A DNA stretch of 52,827 nucleotides from Cytobacillus massiliigabonensis (GTDB lineage: Bacteria > Bacillota > Bacilli > Bacillales > Cytobacillaceae), in the NCBI RefSeq assembly GCF_900199725.1, contig NZ_LT904904.1, positions 2,742,466 through 2,795,292 of the forward strand, in the 5' to 3' direction. The notes below the pieces were generated by a model, which was given only the letters and a program-made list of their open reading frames with translations, was not told where the DNA came from and did not search any database. The position numbers and the translations under genes were made by a program. Shown here piece after piece: positions 1 through 8,706 of this stretch (position 1 is the stretch's first letter; the number at the start of each line of letters is the position of its first letter).

Positions 1-710
1 GTTATGGTTACCGTCGGATTACATTAGAATTACGCAACAGAGGGTATGTAATCAATCATAAAACGATCCGACGTCTAATGAATGAGCTGGGATTAAAATG
101 TCTCGTTCGAATGAAAAAATATCGGTCATACCGAGGACAAGTAGGCAAAACTACAGCTAATATATTAGAACGGGATTTTCATGCATCTAAGCCTAACAAG
201 AAGTGGGTGACGGATGTGACAGAATTCCACCTGCATGGGGAAAAGCTATATTTATCGCCCATTCTCGACTTATATAATGGTGAGATAATAGCTTATAATA
301 TAGAGCAACGCCCTGTATATCCACTTGTTTCTAAAATGTTGGACAAGGCCATTGAGCGATTAAACGAGGGAGAAACCCCCATCCTCCATTCTGATCAAGG
401 CTGGCATTATCAGATGAAGCAGTATCAATTTGCATTAAAAAAACATGGTATCATTCAAAGTATGTCCCGTAAGGGGAACTGCTTGGATAACGCAGTCATG
501 GAGAACTTCTTTGGCTTATTAAAGTCTGAATTGCTTTATTTGAAGAAATTCGAGAGTGTGGAGCATTTTAAAATAGAGTTAGAAAAATACATTCACTATT
601 ATAACCACAAACGGATTAAGGCAAAGTTAAAAGGCATGAGTCCAGTGCAATACCGAACTCATGCCCAAGTAGCTGCCTAAACCCATGTCTAACTTTTTGG
701 GTTCAGTTCA
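1..710 (+). mobile_element. IS3-family (IS150-like) insertion sequence, right part
   Basis: The window opens inside this element. It holds the orfB transposase and a terminal sequence ending at about 710 (GGGTTCAGTTCA), which looks like an IS3-family right inverted repeat. From 711 an unrelated reading frame begins, so the element appears to have inserted within a gene. The left end and orfA lie outside the window, so the matching inverted repeat and target duplication cannot be checked. The exact right boundary is inferred from where the downstream reading frame resumes and could be off by a few bases. Confidence 0.8.
3..680 (+). CDS. IS3-family transposase OrfB, 5'-truncated by window edge
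   Basis: DDE integrase that joins IS ends to target DNA, normally made as an OrfAB frameshift product. The frame is open from base 3 and starts with YGYRRI, the typical HTH_21 segment, so the ATG at 78 is internal. Catalytic residues are visible: the first Asp in WVTDVTEF, the second in HSDQGWHYQ and the Glu in [12 protein letters not shown]. The C-terminal [20 protein letters not shown] segment is also typical of the family. The visible part is intact and could be active, but orfA and the left end are not visible. Confidence 0.93.
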   Translation, partial: YGYRRITLELRNRGYVINHKTIRRLMNELGLKCLVRMKKYRSYRGQVGKTTANILERDFHASKPNKKWVTDVTEFHLHGEKLYLSPILDLYNGEIIAYNIEQRPVYPLVSKMLDKAIERLNEGETPILHSDQGWHYQMKQYQFALKKHGIIQSMSRKGNCLDNAVMENFFGLLKSELLYLKKFESVEHFKIELEKYIHYYNHKRIKAKLKGMSPVQYRTHAQVAA

Positions 711-815
711 GAATGGACCTTTTTTAGAAGTGCAGATACTGGTAAAATAGGTGCTTCTAAACAATTGCTTCAGTTCTTAGTGCAAAATGGAATAAAATAT
801 AAAATACATTATTAA
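711..815 (+). pseudogene. 3' tail of an IS-interrupted gene, possibly a polymorphic toxin
   Basis: Directly after the IS end an open frame encodes about 34 residues, beginning EWTFFRSADTGKIGAS and ending NGIKYKIHY before TAA at 813-815. It has no start codon or ribosome-binding site of its own, so it reads as the amputated C-terminus of a longer protein whose body lies left of the IS, outside the window. The next gene starts 13 bases later, the close spacing usual for toxin-immunity pairs. The toxin reading is inferred from position; I recognise no catalytic motif in the tail. Confidence 0.55.
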
Positions 816-827
816 GAGGTGATACTC

Positions 828-1412
828 TTGGAATACCCATTAATGACTCCACCATTTGAAATAAAGCCATTTGAAAAAATGACAAAAAAAGAAGCACAAT
901 TACATTTTTATTGGTATGTAAGTGAAGTACCTGAAAGAGTTGAATTAATTAAAAAGGCATTTCTAGAAACTGGTGGGGGAAAATTAGAAGATTTGGATTT
1001 GTCTCCTCAGTCTCTAGTGAAATTATGGTCATGGTTTATACCTAGGATTGTCACTGTAACTAAGTCTGATGAAGAAATTGCAGATGAATTAAAGAAAGTT
1101 CCTGAATGGTTTATGGATAAAGTTATCGAGAATAAAAGGAAATTAAGTGTTGGAAGTATTAGTTTAGCAATGGATATAGCTATTTATTTTGCAGAAGTGT
1201 TTATTCATAACTTTGATAAGTTATATTGGGGATTTGTTACAAAGCCAAAATCTTTGGTTTACGTTAATAGTCCTGTAATCATGGGGTTTAGTACTGGAAT
1301 TGAATTAGACCCAAGAAATTTAGTATACAATTTAACTCTAAAAGAAATTAATGGTAACACAGATAAAGAAGATTTATTCAACTTATTTGAAGTATGGAAA
1401 GGTGATATCTAA
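828..1412 (+). CDS. Hypothetical protein, candidate immunity protein
   Basis: A 194-residue soluble protein with no signal peptide or membrane helix. The TTG at 828 is preferred over an upstream GTG at 819 because AAGAGGTGA at 815-823 is a strong Shine-Dalgarno sequence that overlaps the GTG and sits well for the TTG. The protein is rich in Trp, Phe and Tyr (LHFYWYV, KLWSWFIPR, LYWGFV) with acidic stretches, as in many small immunity proteins. It starts 13 bases after the stop of the IS-interrupted gene, so it was probably translated with it, and a hairpin terminator follows. I do not recognise the family. Immunity function is inferred from layout only. Confidence 0.55.
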   Translation: MEYPLMTPPFEIKPFEKMTKKEAQLHFYWYVSEVPERVELIKKAFLETGGGKLEDLDLSPQSLVKLWSWFIPRIVTVTKSDEEIADELKKVPEWFMDKVIENKRKLSVGSISLAMDIAIYFAEVFIHNFDKLYWGFVTKPKSLVYVNSPVIMGFSTGIELDPRNLVYNLTLKEINGNTDKEDLFNLFEVWKGDI

Positions 1413-1433
1413 CATTATTGAAGTTTTTCTAGA

Positions 1434-1464
1434 AAACCTTGATTGCCTAAGCCTTTCAAGGTTT
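1434..1464 (+). terminator. Hairpin terminator after candidate immunity gene
   Basis: Arms AAACCTTGA (1434-1442) and TCAAGGTTT (1456-1464) form a 9-bp stem, followed by CTTTCTTT. It lies 22 bases after the stop of the preceding gene. Confidence 0.7.
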
Positions 1465-1594
1465 CTTTCTTTGGTGGGGCTACCCAGTGAGGAATAGTTC
1501 ATTTTTTATCCAGAGAATATGAGTAACCTCTGTAAGCCCTATATTATCTTTTTACGAATTATATAGTAAGTACAATACTTTTAAAACGTATGTC

Positions 1595-1869
1595 CTATTT
1601 ACTCATTATTTTGTTAAGCAAATAACTATATTCCGCCACTCCTAAATACTTTCGAATTAATTTCATTCCAGTTCGCTGCAATACCTTTTGTCCTTCGTGT
1701 ATATCTTTTTTTGTAAAGACAACATCTCTAGATTCTATTACAACCTGGTAAGGAATGGGCGGTTTTTTCTGATAAATTTCTCCATCAAAATAGAGTAATA
1801 CGATGAAAGATCCTAAAAAAAACGGAGACCAGTATCAACTACAGCTTTTTGTATCCCATATTCACTTCC
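1595..1869 (-). pseudogene. Frameshifted remnant of an unrecognised gene
   Basis: On the minus strand, 72 codons from 1811 down to 1595 read as plausible protein (GSFIVLLYFDGEIYQKK near the start, LGVAEYSYLLNKIMSK at the end). Upstream in another frame lies GSEYGIQKAVVDTGLRFF. The two meet at a run of eight A (1815-1822); one extra base in the run would join them. No start codon or ribosome-binding site is evident, so this is a decayed 3' fragment. I do not recognise the family. The stretch 1870-2159 between it and the ger operon holds nothing I can support. Confidence 0.4.
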
Positions 1870-2159
1870 TACTTAATGTGTTATCAACTTTCATAATATG
1901 GATTAGGGTTTTCCGAATTACGATAAAATTATAATTTCGGTAAAATAATCAAATTATCACACGCGATGTCTATGACTTTACCAAATAATCACTACCAATA
2001 CCCATTAATATCAAATAAATGTATAAAGTTGGAAAACGTCTTTTTCCACCTAGCCAGAAATATACTTATACAAGTAAGATGTGGATAGTTCATCGATTCT
2101 AATGAAATTTCGTTCACCTAAAAATCTACTGTTACGCAAAACTAGTCGGTCAGTCTCCG

Positions 2160-3302
2160 CTAATTTGTTACCCCTGTACTCTTCAATTTTGAATGGATAT
2201 GAATGGAAAACGTTGCTTTATTGTATAGGTCATCCCATTTTTCCTGAGTTAATTTTTGGCGTGAATGCTCTTGATAAACACCAGCAAAATTAACAGGGTC
2301 GGATTGAACTTCTTGTAATTGATTCAATGTTTGTTCGATATTATGTTTTATTTCATTGTTAATTGCCTTTTCAAGTTGCTTAATTACATTTGGATCTCCT
2401 AAATCAAGTTTTTCTGAAACTTCCAAAAGACGAAATGTAATGTCAATATCCACCTTAAACTTCAAATTTTCTCCACCTTTTAACGAAATCTTTTTATTAC
2501 TTTCAATACTATCCAATACTAAAAAGAAATGATCATTGTTCAATTGACCTAATAACTTATCCCCAGTAATTTTTTGAAACCCATTTTTGGATAGTTTTAT
2601 TTCTAAACCACCTTCACGATAGCGATTCACTAATAGTTTTAAATAAAACTTGCGACTAATTGGCATTGTGTCAACTAAACGATCATCATGAAATAGAGCA
2701 ATCCCTGAAATTCCAACTCGATTGTTTTTCATCTGTATTATTGGCAAAATCGGATCATTTCCAATATCCTGGAAATCATGCATAAATTCATGTAGGGTGT
2801 TGGAGGTGATTTCCTCAGTATCTATGTTATGTTTGATTAAATTATACAAATATGTCCCTACATCATTATTTTTCTTAATTATTTCATTAAATTCAATTAC
2901 ATCCTCTGCTGTCGTTTCACTAATCATCATATAAACCATATTTCCGATTGTCGCATCCCGATTTAATGAGTCAACCATACTGCTGATGCCTTTTTCAGCC
3001 AACTCACGCCCAAAAATAGCCGTTCTAAGCTGACCTGAAACAAGATTATGACTTGTATCCAATGTAAGCTTTCCTCTTATTCCTTTACTCGTATTGGTCT
3101 CTTCTTTAAGAACAATCGAGAAATTTGGAGCAGTTGGATTAAAAAGTAAGACAACTATTGAACCGAAAAGCTTATTATCCTCTAGTAAATCATACCCAAC
3201 TGCAGTGATTAACCCTTGCTTTTCTAAATATCGTTCTTGAACACATGCTGTCAATAAAAATAAGTGAACAATTATGAGAACCGCTATCGTCGTTTTTTTC
3301 AT
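2160..3302 (-). CDS. Spore germination lipoprotein, Ger(x)C family
   Basis: C subunit of a GerA-type germinant receptor, anchored as a lipoprotein on the outer face of the spore inner membrane. The N-terminus is a lipoprotein signal with lipobox LLTAC, and 380 residues is usual for GerAC/GerBC/GerKC proteins. The family region shows GYDLLEDNKLFGSIVVLLFNP after the signal and a mixed alpha/beta body with a helical end. Its ATG overlaps the gerB stop by 4 bases (ATGA), indicating translational coupling. It is the last gene of the ger operon. Which nutrient is sensed cannot be read from sequence. Confidence 0.93.
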   Translation of the reverse strand: MKKTTIAVLIIVHLFLLTACVQERYLEKQGLITAVGYDLLEDNKLFGSIVVLLFNPTAPNFSIVLKEETNTSKGIRGKLTLDTSHNLVSGQLRTAIFGRELAEKGISSMVDSLNRDATIGNMVYMMISETTAEDVIEFNEIIKKNNDVGTYLYNLIKHNIDTEEITSNTLHEFMHDFQDIGNDPILPIIQMKNNRVGISGIALFHDDRLVDTMPISRKFYLKLLVNRYREGGLEIKLSKNGFQKITGDKLLGQLNNDHFFLVLDSIESNKKISLKGGENLKFKVDIDITFRLLEVSEKLDLGDPNVIKQLEKAINNEIKHNIEQTLNQLQEVQSDPVNFAGVYQEHSRQKLTQEKWDDLYNKATFSIHIHSKLKSTGVTN

Positions 3303-4408
3303 GATAATCCCTTCTTAAAGGCCTTTTTTCGAACAAAAATAATTATGAGCAGAAATAATGGATAGACAAAGACGATATAAAAACCGATTGCGGACACTAA
3401 ATCAGAAATCTTTCTAATAGAAACTGTTGAATTAATTAAAAAGGTACTTAACCAAAGTATGATACAGGTTGCCCAAATATTTTTGCGTTGAGAGATTTTC
3501 AAAATTTTCTTTAACCCTTTTGTTGCACTCCAAAGATAAAAACATAAATTCGGCAATATCACCAACATCCAGAAGGAGATCGCGATGATTTCAAACCGTT
3601 CTAAATTAGGAATCCGTACAATTTTAAACATAGAAAGCAATGGCCATATAGAATTTCCCAAACCCTCTTTAGCAAAAAAACCGATTGAAACAAAAGTAAC
3701 AAAAGCCAATAAAAGGATGGTAACCATGTTTGCAAGAAGAGAGATTTTTATGGCTTTTTGTTTTTCTTTAATGTAAGGCCAGAACAAAAATAAAATTTCA
3801 AAACCAAAAATGGAAAAACTAGTTTTATATGCCCCCATTAATAGCTCTTTTGGTGTTGCTGCCATAATTGGGAAGTAATGCGTAAAATCAATATAGCGAA
3901 AAGGGGTTATTAAAACGAAAAAAATCCAAAACGTAAAGACAATTGAGACAAATGCAATACCCACAATCATTCTTACGCCTCCTAAAGTCCCGTATGACGC
4001 TAATATGAGCAGTAAAATAGTTAAAAACCATGTTTTCATTTCTGGGAATACCCAAACTTGTACAATTTCAATATAATTGATCAGAATAATGAAAAATACA
4101 CCTAGCGAATATAGCACAAAAAGAAAATTAAAGAGTTTTCCTACCCATTTTCCGAAAACAATCGTATGTATATCGTACAAATCAAGATTCGAAAACTGCT
4201 TCAATATCGTAATGATGATCAAAATATCTATGCCGACACCGACAGTAGTAAGAAGGACGGATATCCATGCATCATGACCAGCTTCCAATAAAAGAATTCT
4301 TGGCAATCCAAGTATTCCGACACCGATTTGATTTGCATGAACGACATAAAACAACAGCATTGCATTAAACATTAATTTTTCATTCGGCATTGTATTGGTA
4401 TTCATCAT
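3299..4408 (-). CDS. Spore germination permease-like protein, GerB subunit
   Basis: Membrane B subunit of the germinant receptor, related to amino-acid/polyamine/organocation transporters and thought to form the ligand site. It is 369 residues with about ten hydrophobic segments and ends in a basic tail (RKKAFKKGLS). The N-terminal stretch containing HANQIGVGILGLPR matches the unwound first helix of the family. It starts 8 bases after the gerA stop, so its Shine-Dalgarno sequence lies in the gerA end. It overlaps gerC by 4 bases. Confidence 0.93.
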   Translation of the reverse strand: MMNTNTMPNEKLMFNAMLLFYVVHANQIGVGILGLPRILLLEAGHDAWISVLLTTVGVGIDILIIITILKQFSNLDLYDIHTIVFGKWVGKLFNFLFVLYSLGVFFIILINYIEIVQVWVFPEMKTWFLTILLLILASYGTLGGVRMIVGIAFVSIVFTFWIFFVLITPFRYIDFTHYFPIMAATPKELLMGAYKTSFSIFGFEILFLFWPYIKEKQKAIKISLLANMVTILLLAFVTFVSIGFFAKEGLGNSIWPLLSMFKIVRIPNLERFEIIAISFWMLVILPNLCFYLWSATKGLKKILKISQRKNIWATCIILWLSTFLINSTVSIRKISDLVSAIGFYIVFVYPLFLLIIIFVRKKAFKKGLS

Positions 4409-4416
4409 ATACGCCC

Positions 4417-5943
4417 CTATTCATCAACATCCTTTTTCTTATTTTGTTTTTGTGAATTAAACCTTGACGGGTCTTCTGGATGATTGGTGATCGGCCGGTT
4501 ATTATAAAATTGATTTGGCAGAGTGTAAAAAGCATACTTAAAATCTTTAAACCGAAAGGGATAAAAAGGGATTAAATATGGTCTTCCTAGTGATGTTGTG
4601 TGCAGTAAATGAATAATAATTAAACAAAAACCAAACATAATTCCAATACCTCCCCACATACCAGCAAAGAGAATTATTGGAAATCTTAATAATCTTAGCG
4701 ATGAACCCATCATATAGCTCGGTGTTGTATAGGAAGCAAGTGCACTTAATGCAGTGATAATAATTAAAATATTGCTGGTGAAACCAGCATCTACGGCTGC
4801 CTGACCAATAACAATCCCACCAACAATTCCAATCGTTTGACCTACTTTGGTTGGCAATCGGATCCCAGCTTCCCGCAAAAGTTCAATTAAGAATTCGAGC
4901 AAAAGTGCTTCAAATAGTGGAGGAAAGGGGACATTAGAACGAGATTCACCCAATGATTTAAGCAAAGCAGATGGAATGACCTCATAGTGAAAAGTAATAA
5001 CTGCTACATATGCTGGAGTTAATAGAATCGAGAATAGAATAGCTAAAAACCTTAACATTCTAGAAAATGTGCCTATATTCCAGCGCATATAGAGATCCCC
5101 TGTTGATTCAAAGAAACTGAAAAACGTGACAGGACCAATAATCACGTTAGGGCTTTGATCTACTAATACACCAATTCTCCCTTTTAATAGTGCAATCCGA
5201 AGTCGGTTCGGAAGTTCAGACAGAAGATATTGCGGAAATGCTGAGAAAGAATTATCCTCTAACATCTGAGCCAATCTGGAAGAGTCTTGTACATCATCCA
5301 CTACTATATCTTTGATGCGTTGCTTAAAAGTTTGCACATTCTCATCATCTGCAATTCCTTCAATATAGATGATTTTGACTTCTTTTTTTACTCTCTTACC
5401 AATTTGTAAGGGAATTATTTTTAAATCTGGATCATCAATTAAGTAATGGACTAAATTCATGTTTGTAGAAAGAGATTCTGTAAATGATACCTGTGGACCG
5501 TAAATGTGAGATTCTTTTTCAGAAGCAGCCAAGGTTCGATTGACTGTGTATGAAACATTAATTAGAACACCGCAAGGGTCTTCCTCAATGTATAGATACC
5601 CGTATCCTTTTATAAGATGCTCACAAATGGCCTCCAGCTGATTACAATAGGAAACATCTGCAATTGATACCGTTTCAGCAAGCTTTTCAAAATTCATCTC
5701 CATATTTTTCACTTTTTGTAATGGGGCAATGATAAACTCGGCAATTGCCTCGCTTTTTACTACATTTTTCACGAAAATAAATACAGCTTTTCTTTTAGAA
5801 AAGGATAAGGAACGAAAAGTTAACTCTGTATATTGTTTTAAACGAGACCTAATTTCTTCTTCTAACTCATTAATTATTAAACTATGTAGATTGGATGACT
5901 TATCTGCATTTGAGAATCGTTTATTCTTCGTTTTATAAAACAT
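4417..5943 (-). CDS. Spore germination receptor protein, GerA subunit
   Basis: A subunit of a GerA-type germinant receptor in the spore inner membrane. The 508-residue length is normal. An N-terminal soluble domain of about 290 residues is followed by a membrane domain with several hydrophobic segments (FLAILFSILLTPAYVAVIT and later helices) and a basic C-terminal tail ending QKQNKKKDVDE. It is the first gene of the gerA-gerB-gerC operon. The start ATG is preceded by AGGTG. Expression in the forespore by a sporulation sigma factor is expected from known ger operons, but I could not identify a convincing promoter. Confidence 0.94.
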   Translation of the reverse strand: MFYKTKNKRFSNADKSSNLHSLIINELEEEIRSRLKQYTELTFRSLSFSKRKAVFIFVKNVVKSEAIAEFIIAPLQKVKNMEMNFEKLAETVSIADVSYCNQLEAICEHLIKGYGYLYIEEDPCGVLINVSYTVNRTLAASEKESHIYGPQVSFTESLSTNMNLVHYLIDDPDLKIIPLQIGKRVKKEVKIIYIEGIADDENVQTFKQRIKDIVVDDVQDSSRLAQMLEDNSFSAFPQYLLSELPNRLRIALLKGRIGVLVDQSPNVIIGPVTFFSFFESTGDLYMRWNIGTFSRMLRFLAILFSILLTPAYVAVITFHYEVIPSALLKSLGESRSNVPFPPLFEALLLEFLIELLREAGIRLPTKVGQTIGIVGGIVIGQAAVDAGFTSNILIIITALSALASYTTPSYMMGSSLRLLRFPIILFAGMWGGIGIMFGFCLIIIHLLHTTSLGRPYLIPFYPFRFKDFKYAFYTLPNQFYNNRPITNHPEDPSRFNSQKQNKKKDVDE

Positions 5944-6073
5944 CGTTCACACCTAACTTGTAAGTTGATGTATGTATCTTTACCAATTACTAGGTAAATA
6001 TTCGAGAACCAGTCCCACTAACCAGCAAAATAATAAATTAATCTCATTATTATTACTTATTTGGAAAAAGAGG

Positions 6074-6101
6074 TTGTCAATATAAGTATATATTATATTT
6101 A
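6074..6101 (+). promoter_or_regulatory. Possible sigma-A promoter ahead of riboswitch-like element
   Basis: TTGTCA at 6074-6079 and TATTTA at 6096-6101 are separated by 16 bases, about 65 bases upstream of the conserved riboswitch core. The region is very AT-rich, so the match is only suggestive. Confidence 0.3.
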
Positions 6102-6145
6102 ATTATACAATATATGGTATTTCCTTCGTTCGAGAACCTATATAT

Positions 6146-6386
6146 AGATAATCAACTGAAGATAATGGTGTTAAAAAAGACTTAATAGGGAATCTGGTGA
6201 GAGTCCAGAACTGTGCCCGTAACTGTAAAACTGAATGAACCATAACTTACTACAGCACTGATAGTTGTTAAACCTTTAGCAGCTGGTGTTACTGTGAATG
6301 AATTACAGCTATCAATAGCCAAGCAGGTGATTTAGTAACTGCAACTGCTGTAATGCTGTTTCCTTCCTAGAAAACTATAATTATCT
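6146..6386 (+). promoter_or_regulatory. Cobalamin-riboswitch-like aptamer, degenerate and orphan
   Basis: The block at 6184-6226 (AATAGGGAA, then CTGGTGAGAGTCCAG, then GCCCGTAACTGT) closely matches the conserved 5' core of B12-element riboswitches. AGATAAT (6146-6152) could pair with ATTATCT near 6380 to close a P1-like stem. However, the 3' B12 box (normally close to AGTCAGGAGACCTGCC) is not recognisable; only AGCCAAG at 6317 hints at it. No plus-strand gene follows: the next gene is convergent. About 6250-6370 contains short frames such as NSQAGDLVTATAVMLFPS that may be the debris of the regulated gene. The 6387-6524 stretch holds nothing else I can support. Confidence 0.55.
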
Positions 6387-6524
6387 ACTGAAGTTAATAA
6401 GTAAACAAAGTTAGAAAAGAGGCTGTTATTGTTCGTTATTTACGATGAATACGGTCAAAAATCATACTGTATATATGCACCCGTTACTTTAAGTATATAT
6501 TTTCACACACTAAACATTGTTATT

Positions 6525-7001
6525 TTACTCTAAAGTATCTCTTAAAACCGCGTCTTGATTTTTATTAATCGATTTTTCCACTATATACTGATAACCATAA
6601 ATAATAATTGCTAATGACACACATATAAAATACCATATAGTATGATTTATCTTTTTAAATTTAAATACTCCTGCTTTTTCCCATAATTGAGAAAAAGGAT
6701 TAGAACTAATACCATCCAATACTATATTTGTAATTAAATATTTGGAGAAATTTCCATATGTTAGTTTAAAAATCCAAAGTGTAGCTACAAAATATAAACC
6801 TAATATATATGTAAAGTCTATAGGACCGGGAGATAAAGGGTTTTTATTTTCCCACCATTTTTTCTTATTAGCAATTAAACTAAATACACTTATGAATAAA
6901 TTTGTAAAACTTGCTAAAGGTAAAAACCTAAAAAATGATTTTTTCCTCATGAAAGGAACAGTTAGCCAAGGAACTATTAACATCGCTAAAGCAAATGTCA
7001 T
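6525..7001 (-). CDS. Small integral membrane protein, paralogue of the next gene upstream
   Basis: A 158-residue protein with about four hydrophobic segments. It shares RFLP near residue 25, KKxWW near 48 and LWIxKxTYGNFxxY near 95 with the protein at 7269-7751, so the two are diverged tandem paralogues. The layout resembles the Bacilli/Clostridia family called CBO0543-like, but I am not certain of that. The ATG at 7001 lies inside an A8 run with a poor ribosome-binding site. If the run had seven A, an upstream ATG with the good site GAAGGAAG would add MDKK and align exactly with the paralogue's N-terminus. Function unknown. Confidence 0.7.
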   Translation of the reverse strand: MTFALAMLIVPWLTVPFMRKKSFFRFLPLASFTNLFISVFSLIANKKKWWENKNPLSPGPIDFTYILGLYFVATLWIFKLTYGNFSKYLITNIVLDGISSNPFSQLWEKAGVFKFKKINHTIWYFICVSLAIIIYGYQYIVEKSINKNQDAVLRDTLE

Positions 7002-7116
7002 TTTTTTTATCCATATAAATTAACTTCCTTCAGTTATGTTTTTTATAAAATTCCCTTAACTAAATCTTATTATTATTTTTTCTTGTTAAACTATTATTCC
7101 CCGTTAGTGGAATAAG

Positions 7117-7140
7117 AAAAAGGCTGCATTTTTGCCAGCC
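7117..7140 (-). terminator. Hairpin terminator (minus strand)
   Basis: On the minus strand GGCTG (from 7140) and CAGCC (ending 7122) form a 5-bp stem with a 9-base loop, followed by TTTTTC. It lies about 130 bases downstream of the 7269-7751 gene and would separate the two paralogues. Confidence 0.6.
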
Positions 7141-7268
7141 CAATCTTTAAGGAAAGTACACTATAGTTTAAGTAAAAATTTCACAAGGTCTTCCACAATT
7201 AAATAAAAGCGCCCTTAAGTAAAGGAACTGTTAATTAATCCAGGTTAAACTCGGTTATTTTTAATGAA

Positions 7269-7751
7269 TCATTCAATTTTATTAAGTACATTTCTTTTTA
7301 CTAATTCCTTCTCTTTAACAAAATGAAATCCATAAAAAAGAAGTGCTAACATCATTAAAACATACATTAACTGGATTTTTTTCATACGCACCAATTGTGC
7401 AACCCCAAATTTTTTAAGGATAGGCTCTCCAACATATGTAAAAGCTAAATGCACGATTAAATTCAACCCTATATATCTTTTGAAATTGCCATAAGTAAAT
7501 TTCATAATCCATAATGAACCGGCAAAGAATGTCCCCCAAGTAAAAGGAAATGAAGCCAAAACGGTGGGGTGTTTTTTTCCGTACCAAAACCACCATCTTC
7601 TCTTTTTCGCAATAAATTGAACCAATGTCACAATAATAGCCATAAAAAGGGATGTGGGGAGAAATCGTTTAACGGATTTTTTGCCTGCAAAAGCAAGGGA
7701 AAACCAAGAAAGAACGGTCATCAATACCAAAAATGGTTTCACATATTTCAA
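7269..7751 (-). CDS. Small integral membrane protein, paralogue of 6525-7001
   Basis: A 160-residue, very basic membrane protein starting MKYVKPFLVLMTVLSWFSLA, with four or five hydrophobic segments and a charged tail. Conserved positions shared with its neighbour are KRFLP, KKRRWW, SLWIMKFTYGNFKRY and a C-terminal LLFYGFHFVKEK. GAGGTAG lies about 7 bases upstream of the ATG. The pair arose by duplication and both are on the minus strand, with a terminator between. No catalytic residues are apparent. Function is unknown; these small Bacilli membrane proteins are usually left as hypothetical. Confidence 0.75.
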   Translation of the reverse strand: MKYVKPFLVLMTVLSWFSLAFAGKKSVKRFLPTSLFMAIIVTLVQFIAKKRRWWFWYGKKHPTVLASFPFTWGTFFAGSLWIMKFTYGNFKRYIGLNLIVHLAFTYVGEPILKKFGVAQLVRMKKIQLMYVLMMLALLFYGFHFVKEKELVKRNVLNKIE

Positions 7752-7888
7752 AATAACTACCTCTTCTAACTGTCTTTAGAAAATAATTTACCCAGTTTTA
7801 GGGACTTTATTAAAAATATTTAAAAAATCCTTACTACACAATATGGACCGATTGCTGAACATAACATCTTTGTGCATAATTATGGTGA

Positions 7889-8501
7889 TATCTGAAAGCT
7901 GATGGATTCTGATTATTACTATCTAAGTGGCAGGGGAAATTGAAATTTTTCACTTGTCATAATAATGATGTAACATAACTTTTTCTAAGTATTTTAAGGA
8001 CGTTCAAATTCCAGATGGCTGCATCATTGATTGTGAAATTATTGTTACCGATGATAAAGGCAGACCTGATTTTGAAAATATACAACAAGTGTTTCAGTCT
8101 AAGCACAGTGAATATCAGCCAGTACTTTTTGCTTTGATATTTTATATCATAACTATAAAAAGGTGACCAACCTTCATAGTCTAAAAAGAAAAGAGCTGCT
8201 GGAAAAAGTTCTTCCAAAGAACGATAAAATCGTACCAGTACAATACATAATTGGCAATGGAAAGAGTTATTTTGACCTTATTGTAGAAAATGAGCTAGAA
8301 GAAGTAGTGTTTAAAGACATAAAAAACAATACTCCTTATCATATAAATAAACGTTCACCTAACTGGTTAAAATGTGTAAATTACAAGTATGCAGAGTGTT
8401 TTATTTTAGGGCTGAGGAAGCATAAATTTGGCTGGCTTCTTGCTATTCAAGAAGGAAATGACATTCGACCTGCAGGTATCATGGAATTTGTTCCGAAATG
8501 A
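7889..8501 (+). pseudogene. ATP-dependent DNA ligase pseudogene, LigB/YoqV-like
   Basis: Pieces of a small ATP-dependent DNA ligase follow each other: KADGF (active-site Lys motif, 7895), GKLKFFTCHNNDVT, IPDGCIIDCEIIVTDDKGRPDF, then after a frame change YKKVTNLHSLKRKELLEKVLP, VVFKDIK, WLKCVNYKYAECFILGLRK and FGWLLAIQ. Lesions: TGA at 7910-7912 where the family has Arg (CGA to TGA fits), TAA at 7976-7978, a one-base loss in the T run at 8126-8130, and an early stop at 8501. The N-terminus before KADG is not recognisable. The enzyme, if made, could not work. The 338-base open frame at 8163-8501 is only the C-terminal half. 8502-8706 holds nothing evident. Confidence 0.85.
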
Positions 8502-8706
8502 AAAGAGCTTACCAATGTTTGTATGATAGAAAAATTTATGCTTATTTCATAATTTTTAGATATCCCCAAGTTATAATCATAGTATGATAATTTTCGTCTA
8601 TGGAGCAAATTTGTGATTGTCTTTTAATAAAACATTGCATATTTAACTAGAAAATGTGTGGTGTTATATCATCAGTCTAAAATATTAAGTATAAGGGGTC
8701 CTTAAT

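Noticed and set aside
2081..2293. 70-residue plus-strand frame
   Set aside because: It overlaps the end of gerC antisense; the lipoprotein reading explains the region.
5944..6010. Sigma-G type promoter for the ger operon
   Set aside because: CGAATA and CATACAT motifs are present but 24 bases apart, far from the required spacing.
7957..8217. 86-residue minus-strand frame
   Set aside because: It is antisense to the ligase pseudogene, whose conserved motifs explain the sequence.
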